Assembly (NCBI GenBank): GCA_017399885.1
Contig: JAFQAU010000212.1
Span: 1-64,000 of the forward strand
DNA length: 64,000 bases
Direction: 5' to 3'
DNA from: Lachnospiraceae bacterium
GTDB lineage: Bacteria; Bacillota; Clostridia; Lachnospirales; Lachnospiraceae
Of this stretch, positions 56,658 through 64,000 are shown piece after piece (the stretch's first letter is position 1; the number at the start of each line of letters is the position of its first letter). The position numbers were made by a program, and so were the translations under genes. Under the pieces are notes generated by a model. That model had not been told where the DNA came from and searched no databases. It saw only the letters and a list, made by a program, of their open reading frames with translations.

Positions 56658-59600
56658 TTAATTATTTTTAATTTTCACTTTCTTTCCTATGCCTTTTGCC
56701 TTTAGCATTGCTTTATAGGATTTTAATTTACTCTTTGGTACTTGAATGGTTGCTTTAGCATAAATACCCTGAAACGCTTTGCTTCCAACATTTTTCTTAG
56801 TGAGAAGTTTCGTCTTAATAGTAATGGTTTTTAACTTTTTACAACCTGAAAATGCATTCTTTCCAACCTTTTTCACCTTTGCAGGTATGGTAACCTTAGT
56901 CAAGGAACTACACTTATAAAATGCACCATCTCCAATGGTTTTTACATTCGCTCCTATTTTAATCGTCTTTAACTTACTACATCCACTAAATGCATTCTTT
57001 CCGATGGTTGTTATGGTTTTTCCTATGACAACTTTTGTAATCTTTTTATTGCCTTTAAAAGCATTGCTTGCAATAGATGTTACTGTGTAAGTTACTTCGT
57101 CTAAGGTTACGGTTTCCGGAATGGTTACAGTTCCTTTTACGCCCTCTTTTGAACCAACGTATGCTACCGTAGCATCTTGTCCCGTAACCTTTGTTACCCT
57201 ATAGGATACACCAGTGTTTTCATCGTTGAATACCTCTCCTTTTGCTAATGGTGTTTCCTCATCTTCTATCCCATAAATTGGTGGATTGGTAACCTCCGGA
57301 GTTACCATAGGAGAGTCACTAATTCCCGGACTTACAATTGGTTCTGGTGTTTTATTAACTATCGGACTTGTTGTTGGCTTTACATCTACGCCTCCGGTTA
57401 CACCCGGAGTAATCATTACGTCTGGACTTTCACTTACATTTGGACTTACGCTTAACTCTGGTGTTCCACTTACAACAGGTGTTGTGTCCACATTAGGGGT
57501 CTCGCTTACCATAGGACTTATGGTTGGTTTTACTGTTGGAGTTACACTTGTCTCTGATTTCATTTCATAAGAATAAATCTTAACGGCAATTTGGTCTCCA
57601 TTTTCTGCCTTAATAATCACATTTTGTTTCTCTCCATTTGCCAAGCCTTCCCCTACTGTAATCGTAACTTCATCTTTAAAGGCTTCTTCTTTGGCAGAAC
57701 CTATTTTGTAGATTGCCCCTTCTGCATCTTTTACAGTATAAGTTACTTTGGTTGCCTCTTTCACTTTGCCGGATTCCAATGTAGCAGAGATCGTAGGTGC
57801 TTTTGTTACATGATAGTCACTCCATCCGGTTCCATCATATAATTGTCCTAATTTTCCTATTGATAAATCTCCAGTCTGGGATGCCCCCTGATTACTAAAA
57901 ATAACACTATCATAGGCATTTTCTGTTCCCAGATCCAAGGCATAAATTTTCTCTGCTTCATCATATACGGTCATGGCTGTTCCCGGCCATTTTTCCATGC
58001 TTGTTTCTGTTTTACTACTCCATACATAGGCATATACATTTGTCCAATTTCCCGTATTTTTAAAGTAAATATAATTATTTTCAATTACCTTTGTCTTTGC
58101 ATAGACTACCGTTTCTGTTGTCTCTTTTCCATTGCTGCTTTTTCCATATACGGTAATTTCCACGATGTCACCAGGTTGGCTATCCTTACCAACTGTAATT
58201 TTCTCTGTTTCAGTAAAAGACTTTGCTTCCCCATTGTTAATCGTATAAGTTGCTTCTACCGCATTTTCTGCTGTAATTTCTACATCCAAAACATCTGTAA
58301 ATGTAGTTCCTATTCCAGGAGAAACACTTAAAATTGGTTTGTTTTCACCCATAGTGTAGGTGTAGGTCTTTTCTGTAACCTTATCTCCTTTTTTGGCAAT
58401 AATGGTAACAGTATCGCTTTTTCCTTCTTCTAAATCTGTACCTACCTTTACCGTTACGCTATCTGTAAATGCAGTTTCTTTTCCACCATTTAAAGAATAG
58501 GTAGCACTATCTGCATTGGTTACCGTAAAGGTTACTTCTTTCTCACCAACAATAGTTGCAGATTCTAAGGACGCTTTTACTTTGGCTTTTCCACTTCCCG
58601 GCTCCATATACTTACTCCAGCTTCCTGTTGCAGGATCAAATATCTGTCCATAACTACCTAGAGTAGTCTGTATTTCTGCTATGTTGTTGTTAAAAATTAC
58701 GTTATTGTATGTATCAATTTCGGGAATTTCCACTGCATAAATCATGGTTCCATCTTCCGTTTCCTCATACTCAAACATCTTAACACCCGGCCATCCGGAT
58801 ATTTTTGCTGTTACTTTCTTTGACGCATCTTCATAGAATGCGTATGCATTGGCTCTTACCCAATTTTTGCTGTTCTTAAAAAACACACACTGGTCAATGT
58901 CTACATCCTGTTTATAATACGTAAATGTTTCTTCATAAGTTCCACTGGCATTTGTTCCTGTTACCTTTACCGTTACGCTATCTCCAATTGCAACTCCTGC
59001 ACCTACATGGATTCTTGTACTATCTGTAAAAGTTCCTTTTTCTCCGGAAGATGCTTCATAGGTTGCGGAATCTGCATATTTTGCTGTTAAAGTAAGACCA
59101 ATGGTATCTGTATAATAGTTAGAACCATTATCAATACTACTTCTTATATTTACCGGATATACGGTTCCTGGATTTTCCTGTACGTTTTTGTATAATACAG
59201 CAATTCCATATTCACCTTCAATGGTTCCACTCACCTTTCCTCCGGATACAGTAAAGGTACCTCCTGATACCTCATCTGTATAAGAACCATCAGACAATCC
59301 CTGACAGCCTACCGATACACTTCCGGCTCCATTTAAACTGGCTAAAACGATACCATCTCCTCGCTTACAGTAAGCCACATTTCCATCTGCTCCATAGCTT
59401 TCTGCACTTGTGGCCATACGGTTGTTAAAATGGTTAATGGCTGCCACTTCTTTACTTGCCCATACATAAGTCTCGCAATCTCCCATAATTGCAGGAGCCA
59501 GATTATTTCCTAAATCTCCTTTTTCAGACCCATCTGTGTCATCTTTTAATACATCTTTGGAATAATAAGGTCGTACAAAAAATAATGCAGTTGCATCTTT

Positions 59601-60743
59601 CTTATTAGCAATCATTGCCCATGTACGTACAATGGATCTGTCAGATGCATATCTGGAGCTTTCATTCATATAAGTATCATGGGATTCCGCCCATAAAACC
59701 GCTTTGTCCGCAGCATAATGCAATCCAGGGCTTCCCACTTGTCCGTTACGAAATGTTTCTAACAAATGATGTCCTGCAGAGTTATCGGTTACGGACATAT
59801 ATTTTGTATAGGAATCAATACTAAAGTTATCGCCTACGGTATTTAATATTTCACCATATACATATAAATCCCCACCATTCTTTTTTGTATAATGACTTCT
59901 TGCTTCCCCTAATACCGTTGGCCAGAAATCACTGGCAAAGGAACCGTCATCTGGTGTTTCAATATGCTTTGCGGCATCAAAACGAAATCCATCCACGCCA
60001 CAGTCAATTAGCTCTTTTAAATATTCATATTGATATTTCTGTACTCTTTTGTCGGCAGTATTTAAGTCCGGCATACCCATGGTGCCTTGTGTAAAATGCT
60101 CACGCCCATCACTTTGCCACACTTGCAAATCATTAATATGCCAAAAAGACTCGTCTGTCATCATATTGGGATCCCAATACTCTCCTACCTGTGGAGAAAT
60201 ATCCGACAAAGCATTCTGCCATCCTGATATGTTTCCCATGTGATTTGCTACAATGTCAACAATAACCTTAATACCATACTTTTCTGCAGTAGCACACATA
60301 GACTCTAATTCTGCTTTGGTACCAAACCATGTTTGCCCATTGTCACAAACACTGAAAGTAACCGGCGGATATACCTTCCACCAGTTTCCTTTTCCATGTA
60401 ATCCCGGATATCCCATTTCACTGGCTACATTGCCCTCATAAGTATAATCCTTTGGCTGGGTTGCAGGAGAGGTCTGAATAGCAGTGTAACCACACTGTGC
60501 AATCAATTCCATGTGTTCCTCAATGGTCTTATAGGACCAGTTCCAACAATGCAAAATTGAGGAACCCTGCACTTGGTTCATTAATTCATAATTTCCACCC
60601 GCGTCTACCTCTACAGCCTCTAGCACAATTTCTTTCTCCTTAGCTTGTGCTATCGTGGTTGTAAATGGCATTTCTGCTACCACCATTGTAAATGCCATGG
60701 CAATGGCAGAGGCTTTTTTCATCCATACTGTTCTTTTTCCCAT
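56658..60743 (-). CDS. Secreted multidomain alpha-amylase (GH13)
   Basis: 1361 residues from the ATG at 60743 (AAAGG 9 bases upstream). In numbering from the upstream ATG at 60752: signal peptide about 10-37; GH13 barrel about 55-430 with DIVANH, GFRFDAAKH (nucleophile D259), acid/base E301 (YGEILN) and D359 (ESHDTYM). Then starch-binding modules of CBM26 type near 625-720 and 895-985, chitobiase/Ig-like spacers, a Thr/Pro/Val linker (about 1070-1150) and a BspA-like leucine-rich LRR_5 end (1190-1364). Cleaves starch outside the cell. The LRR end lacks a sortase site and may hold it to the surface. Confidence 0.95.
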   Translation of the reverse strand: MGKRTVWMKKASAIAMAFTMVVAEMPFTTTIAQAKEKEIVLEAVEVDAGGNYELMNQVQGSSILHCWNWSYKTIEEHMELIAQCGYTAIQTSPATQPKDYTYEGNVASEMGYPGLHGKGNWWKVYPPVTFSVCDNGQTWFGTKAELESMCATAEKYGIKVIVDIVANHMGNISGWQNALSDISPQVGEYWDPNMMTDESFWHINDLQVWQSDGREHFTQGTMGMPDLNTADKRVQKYQYEYLKELIDCGVDGFRFDAAKHIETPDDGSFASDFWPTVLGEARSHYTKKNGGDLYVYGEILNTVGDNFSIDSYTKYMSVTDNSAGHHLLETFRNGQVGSPGLHYAADKAVLWAESHDTYMNESSRYASDRSIVRTWAMIANKKDATALFFVRPYYSKDVLKDDTDGSEKGDLGNNLAPAIMGDCETYVWASKEVAAINHFNNRMATSAESYGADGNVAYCKRGDGIVLASLNGAGSVSVGCQGLSDGSYTDEVSGGTFTVSGGKVSGTIEGEYGIAVLYKNVQENPGTVYPVNIRSSIDNGSNYYTDTIGLTLTAKYADSATYEASSGEKGTFTDSTRIHVGAGVAIGDSVTVKVTGTNASGTYEETFTYYKQDVDIDQCVFFKNSKNWVRANAYAFYEDASKKVTAKISGWPGVKMFEYEETEDGTMIYAVEIPEIDTYNNVIFNNNIAEIQTTLGSYGQIFDPATGSWSKYMEPGSGKAKVKASLESATIVGEKEVTFTVTNADSATYSLNGGKETAFTDSVTVKVGTDLEEGKSDTVTIIAKKGDKVTEKTYTYTMGENKPILSVSPGIGTTFTDVLDVEITAENAVEATYTINNGEAKSFTETEKITVGKDSQPGDIVEITVYGKSSNGKETTETVVYAKTKVIENNYIYFKNTGNWTNVYAYVWSSKTETSMEKWPGTAMTVYDEAEKIYALDLGTENAYDSVIFSNQGASQTGDLSIGKLGQLYDGTGWSDYHVTKAPTISATLESGKVKEATKVTYTVKDAEGAIYKIGSAKEEAFKDEVTITVGEGLANGEKQNVIIKAENGDQIAVKIYSYEMKSETSVTPTVKPTISPMVSETPNVDTTPVVSGTPELSVSPNVSESPDVMITPGVTGGVDVKPTTSPIVNKTPEPIVSPGISDSPMVTPEVTNPPIYGIEDEETPLAKGEVFNDENTGVSYRVTKVTGQDATVAYVGSKEGVKGTVTIPETVTLDEVTYTVTSIASNAFKGNKKITKVVIGKTITTIGKNAFSGCSKLKTIKIGANVKTIGDGAFYKCSSLTKVTIPAKVKKVGKNAFSGCKKLKTITIKTKLLTKKNVGSKAFQGIYAKATIQVPKSKLKSYKAMLKAKGIGKKVKIKNN

Positions 60744-60882
60744 CGCTTTCATCCTTTCTTTTAGTCACATATAGATTTATTCTACCATAATTTACACTAT
60801 TTTTGTAACCTTACTTATAAATATTACCTTTTTGTTACCTTACATTATTACTATTCAAAAATCCCATGTGCCCAGTAACGAT

Positions 60883-60917
60883 TTCAGCCCCATGCATTTT
60901 CAATGCATGGGGCTGAA
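60883..60917. other. Perfect 16-bp hairpin upstream of the amylase gene
   Basis: TTCAGCCCCATGCATT / AATGCATGGGGCTGAA with a 3-base loop, GC-rich for this region, and preceded by CAGTAACG. It lies about 140 bases upstream of the amylase start and 330 bases downstream of the 61248 gene. No T tract on the minus strand; terminator or operator role is unclear. Confidence 0.7.
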
Positions 60918-60949
60918 TCATACTTTAGACTTTTGATATTCAAAGCTTA

Positions 60950-61127
60950 GAACAAAGTGGACAAGACCACTTCAGTTCCCTAAATCCCTCATTCATGAGG
61001 GACTTGCTCCACTTTGCGTGCCAGATGCGTGTTGCATGCCTTTTGCAACAATATTCCTTACGCATCGGTGCACATCCTCGGGTCGCGTTTTTGCTTTATA
61101 GGACGAACTTTCCTATAAAGTAAAAAG
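60950..61127. repeat. Family 2 repeat, full copy
   Basis: The only complete copy in the window: CAAAGTGGACAAG pairing with CTTGCTCCACTTTG around CCCTCAT/ATGAGGG; then ATGCGT...ACGCAT around TTGC/GCAA; then CACATCCTCGGGTCGCG and the CTTTATAGGA / TCCTATAAAG end hairpin. About 178 bases. No coding potential. Confidence 0.85.
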
Positions 61128-61247
61128 CAGAATTCTACAACCCCTTGTAAAATCCCACTTTTTCTATTTTTATATACATTTCTGTAACTGTTTCTGATTC
61201 TATACAGTTACCACTTATCCCACGTGAACATAACAATTTAAGCTAAA

Positions 61248-62939
61248 CTACTTTACTTCAAAAGGCATACCATACGTAAAGCTTTCACTTTCCGTTTTTT
61301 CATCACCCTTCACGGTAAATGAAATTAAAAAACGATATTTTCCCTTTGACAGATCTAACTGCTCTGTATTTTGTACTGTCTTATTTCCTTCAACAGTTCC
61401 AGAAATATTTTCATATTTCCATACTGCGAGGTCAACAACAGCCCAATCACCGTCGCTCAATTCCCTTTCTACATCTATATAATAATATTTTACAGTCTTT
61501 CCAGACTTATTAATTATCTCATAAGTAAGAGCACCATTTTCATACTTATCTGCAACTACTTCTACCGCAGCGTTTGATACAACAATAGGTTCCATACTTC
61601 CTTCTTCTTTTGTTATCTGAAAAGGTAGGCGAAAACTTTCATTTTTAATAGACAATTGAAAGATATAGTTTCCCGGTGTCAAACCCTTTATGTTTTGTGT
61701 ATGACTATTTTTACTTCTTTCTTTCAATGTTTCAACTGATTCGGGCACAGGTCTATACAAATTGGGTGTTATCTTAACCCATTCTCCATTTACTTCTTTC
61801 AAAATAGAATACGTGTAAATACTATAATCGGTTTCACTATCTGTATGATTTTCTACTGTATAACTAAGGGTACCATTTTGAATACTATCCAAGGTCATGC
61901 TAATCCCTGATTTATATATTATGGTATTTGTTACAGTAAATGGCAATTGCAGTTCAGCCATACATTTACATTCTGTTCCAATAAATGTCTTAGTAAAACG
62001 ATAAGAGCCTTCTGTCAAATCAAATTCTTCTATCAAATTAATAGTTTCTGTTTTTTCACTTCCAAGCTCCAACTCCATTAACACATCTGCTATATTTACT
62101 ACCCTATCCCTTTCTAAGCTTATCCATTCTCCATTCACTTCTTTTTCAAGTCTATAGGCATATGTATACATCATATCTCCATGAGATTCTTGATTTTTGA
62201 CTGTGTATGTAAGCTTACCATTTTCGTAACTATCTAAAGTCATAATAATTCCCGATGCAGAAACAACCACTGGTGTTGCAGTAGGAGTCACCGTTGGTTG
62301 TACCGTTGCTGTTGCAACCGGTTCCTCTGTAGCCACCGTCATGGTAGAAGTTGGATTTGTGCTTACTGGAGTTGTAGCGATTGGTTCTGTTGTAGGCTCT
62401 GTTGTTACTGTGATTGGCTCTTTCGTTGGCGCAATAGCTGTAGGTTCCACTGTATTTTCCACTATGCTTGTAGGCTCCGGTGTCCCTGTGGACCCCTGTG
62501 TTACTGCAGGATTAATTGTAACGGCTGGCGACGAAGAAACTCCTGTAACTTCAGGTGTAATAACCGGTGTATTGGTTGGCTGTACCGTTATTTGTGGCGT
62601 AACGGTTGGGGTAGACTTTACGTTTTTCTTAGCTTTACTTACATTAATACGAATGGATGCTTTTTTCTTTCCAGCAATGGCAGTAACCTTACAAGTTCCG
62701 ACTTTTTTTGCTGTAATCTTCACTTTTTTTCCAGACAACTTATTTAGCTTTACAACTTTTTTTCCGGATATTTTCCATTTTACAGCTTTGTTAGCTTTCA
62801 CCGTTTTTGTTGCTCCTACCTTCATACTAAGACTTTTTTCAGATAAGGTAAGCTTTTTTGCTGCCTCTGCATCCTGCATAGGAGACACTGCTGACAAGGT
62901 CAGCGCCAATAATAATACTTTTGCAATGTTTTTTTTCAT
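61248..62939 (-). CDS. Secreted surface protein with BIG2-like domain, Thr/Pro linker and three Ig-like repeats
   Basis: 563 residues. Signal peptide 1-26; a Lys-rich BIG2-like domain (about 28-100); a Thr/Pro/Val/Glu linker (about 108-225, repeats of the form TPxVTP, TEPT); then three copies of a domain with the pattern YENGKLTYTV, EVNGEW and LxxGxYRF (about 228-335, 342-440, 450-563), resembling the Big_14 type. No catalytic motif and no LPxTG. Ribosome site AAAGGAAG. Probably a cell-surface structural or binding protein. Confidence 0.8.
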   Translation of the reverse strand: MKKNIAKVLLLALTLSAVSPMQDAEAAKKLTLSEKSLSMKVGATKTVKANKAVKWKISGKKVVKLNKLSGKKVKITAKKVGTCKVTAIAGKKKASIRINVSKAKKNVKSTPTVTPQITVQPTNTPVITPEVTGVSSSPAVTINPAVTQGSTGTPEPTSIVENTVEPTAIAPTKEPITVTTEPTTEPIATTPVSTNPTSTMTVATEEPVATATVQPTVTPTATPVVVSASGIIMTLDSYENGKLTYTVKNQESHGDMMYTYAYRLEKEVNGEWISLERDRVVNIADVLMELELGSEKTETINLIEEFDLTEGSYRFTKTFIGTECKCMAELQLPFTVTNTIIYKSGISMTLDSIQNGTLSYTVENHTDSETDYSIYTYSILKEVNGEWVKITPNLYRPVPESVETLKERSKNSHTQNIKGLTPGNYIFQLSIKNESFRLPFQITKEEGSMEPIVVSNAAVEVVADKYENGALTYEIINKSGKTVKYYYIDVERELSDGDWAVVDLAVWKYENISGTVEGNKTVQNTEQLDLSKGKYRFLISFTVKGDEKTESESFTYGMPFEVK

Positions 62940-63195
62940 TCTTTTCTTCCTTTCCTATTATGATTAAGGTATCAAAAATACTTTGCACTCTTCTTTCATA
63001 TTGTATATTGTATTTACACCCCCACTTGCTATATCATATATAATATGAAAGAAACACCTTGGCAAAACGCTACAATATATGGATAATTTTCCTATTTTAT
63101 TGTATGTATTTACCATTTCTTAACAATGATAGCATACTTTTTCTTCTTATTCAACAGAATGAACTAAAAAATCATTGTAATTATGTAACCGGTCG

Positions 63196-64000
63196 TTACT
63201 GTTCACATGCTTTGGAAACCGTAACGTTGTTACTCCCCGTCTTGGGAAGATATACCTGAAACCTTGCTCCCTTTTCCTCCTGGGAGGTAACTTTAATATA
63301 CCCGCCTTCTAATGATAGTATTCTTCTGGAAAGATACAATCCAATCCCCACTCCTGGCAGGTGATTCACCCTCTGACTTCGATAAAATCTTCCAAAAATA
63401 TTTGCCTGTTCCTCCCTAGAAACCCCCATGCCATCATCTTCAATTTCTATGACAGAAAATAATTCGTATTCTTTTACACGAATCCATATATTCCCCCCAA
63501 TTCCAGTATATTTTATGGCATTGTCTAAGATATTACCCACAGCTTCTAACGTCCACTTTTCATCAAAATATGCCCATACGTCTTGCGACTCTATCCACAT
63601 ATGTATTTCCTTTTCTCTGGCTTTTTCCTGATACATTTCATATAACCCATCCAGAAATTCTTTTAATCCATGCTTTTGTCCATGTATCCTTATTAAATCA
63701 TTTTCCAATCGGGAAATCTTTACCAGTGAATGAATAAGAAAATCAAGTTTTTCTGTCTGTTCTTCTATCTTAAAAACCAGCTTTCTTTCTTCTTCCGTTA
63801 TATTTTTTTCTGATAAATATTCTGTATACAATAAAAGATTTGACAAAGGCGTCTTAGTTTGGTGACTTAAATCTGATACTGTTTGCTGAATTTGGTTTCG
63901 CTGTTCTTCCATATGATTTAGGGATATCTTATTTACAGAAATAAACCGAAAAAGTTTCGCCTCTAGTTTTGAAGCTCTGCTCTCATCATAAATTGTTTCC
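63196..64000 (-). CDS. Sensor histidine kinase, 3' part (5' end beyond window)
   Basis: The frame is open to the window edge, so an internal ATG at 63912 is not the true start. Seen: H-box SDLSHQTKTPLSNLL, an N-box LDNAIKYTGIGGNIWI, G1 IEDDGMGVS, F-box and G2 GVGIGLYLSRRI. Typical HisKA plus HATPase. The partner response regulator is presumably beyond the edge. The stop codon TAA lies in a GTAAC motif. Confidence 0.92.
   Translation of the reverse strand, partial: ETIYDESRASKLEAKLFRFISVNKISLNHMEEQRNQIQQTVSDLSHQTKTPLSNLLLYTEYLSEKNITEEERKLVFKIEEQTEKLDFLIHSLVKISRLENDLIRIHGQKHGLKEFLDGLYEMYQEKAREKEIHMWIESQDVWAYFDEKWTLEAVGNILDNAIKYTGIGGNIWIRVKEYELFSVIEIEDDGMGVSREEQANIFGRFYRSQRVNHLPGVGIGLYLSRRILSLEGGYIKVTSQEEKGARFQVYLPKTGSNNVTVSKACEQ

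Noticed and set aside
62341..62967. A 208-codon plus-strand frame opposite the surface protein gene
   Set aside because: Antisense image of the Thr/Pro linker, Val/Gly/Thr-rich; no start signal.
1..64000. CRISPR array, tRNA, rRNA, prophage or insertion sequence
   Set aside because: Repeats are dispersed, not regularly spaced; no tRNA-like cloverleaf, integrase, transposase or phage structural gene was seen.

Overview
The window is AT-rich DNA from a low-GC Gram-positive anaerobe. Gene order, SCIFF peptide plus maturase, reverse rubrerythrin, T-box, PPi-type phosphofructokinase and secreted amylase with BspA-like repeats point to the Lachnospiraceae (Clostridia). This rests on gene content and recognised families, not on a database search. 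No rRNA, tRNA, CRISPR array or transposase was seen.

Layout. 0.2-4 kb: an orphan chemoreceptor, a CheY, a cold-shock protein and a DUF1294 membrane protein. 4-23 kb: a long minus-strand housekeeping block. In transcription order it runs cobalamin adenosyltransferase-like gene, DUF4190, lgt, NUDIX, two small membrane genes, scfA (46-codon SCIFF peptide at 19396-19536), scfB, secDF, recJ, apt, relA, an MBL hydrolase, hemZ, HD-GYP, hisS, aspS and DUF1294. 23-34 kb: an SSB-like protein, typA (+), a polysaccharide-export ABC pair, leuA, and the c-di-AMP operon (two unknown membrane proteins, cdaA, cdaR, an HPr). 34-44 kb: a nitroreductase with a highly structured leader, a DUF4317 gene, a flagellin-like gene, trpBA under a tryptophan T-box, tex and a PPi-type phosphofructokinase. 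44-49 kb: a tandem pair of unknown paralogues and a large secreted VWA/calcium-repeat gene split by one in-frame amber codon. 49-56 kb: pth, a PerR-like regulator next to reverse rubrerythrin with a shared operator core, a Cys-rich acidic secreted protein, a MNT/HEPN toxin-antitoxin pair with a frameshifted HEPN gene, a flavodiiron protein, lactate dehydrogenase and a decapitated ABC ATPase. 56-64 kb: a 1361-residue secreted alpha-amylase, a surface protein with three Ig-like repeats, and the 3' part of a histidine kinase running off the window.

The most unusual signal is between the genes. Family 1 has a short form, the palindrome GTAACAGTTYAG...CTRAACTGTTAC, and a long form of about 100-150 bp with the same ends and two internal hairpins. 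Copies lie at the 3' ends of genes; several overlap or supply the stop codon, two double as terminators, and one sits inside the loop of another terminator. Family 2 is a roughly 175-bp structured element ending in a CTTTATAGGA hairpin, with full and partial copies. Both look like non-autonomous MITE/REP-like elements; no mobilising enzyme is in the window.
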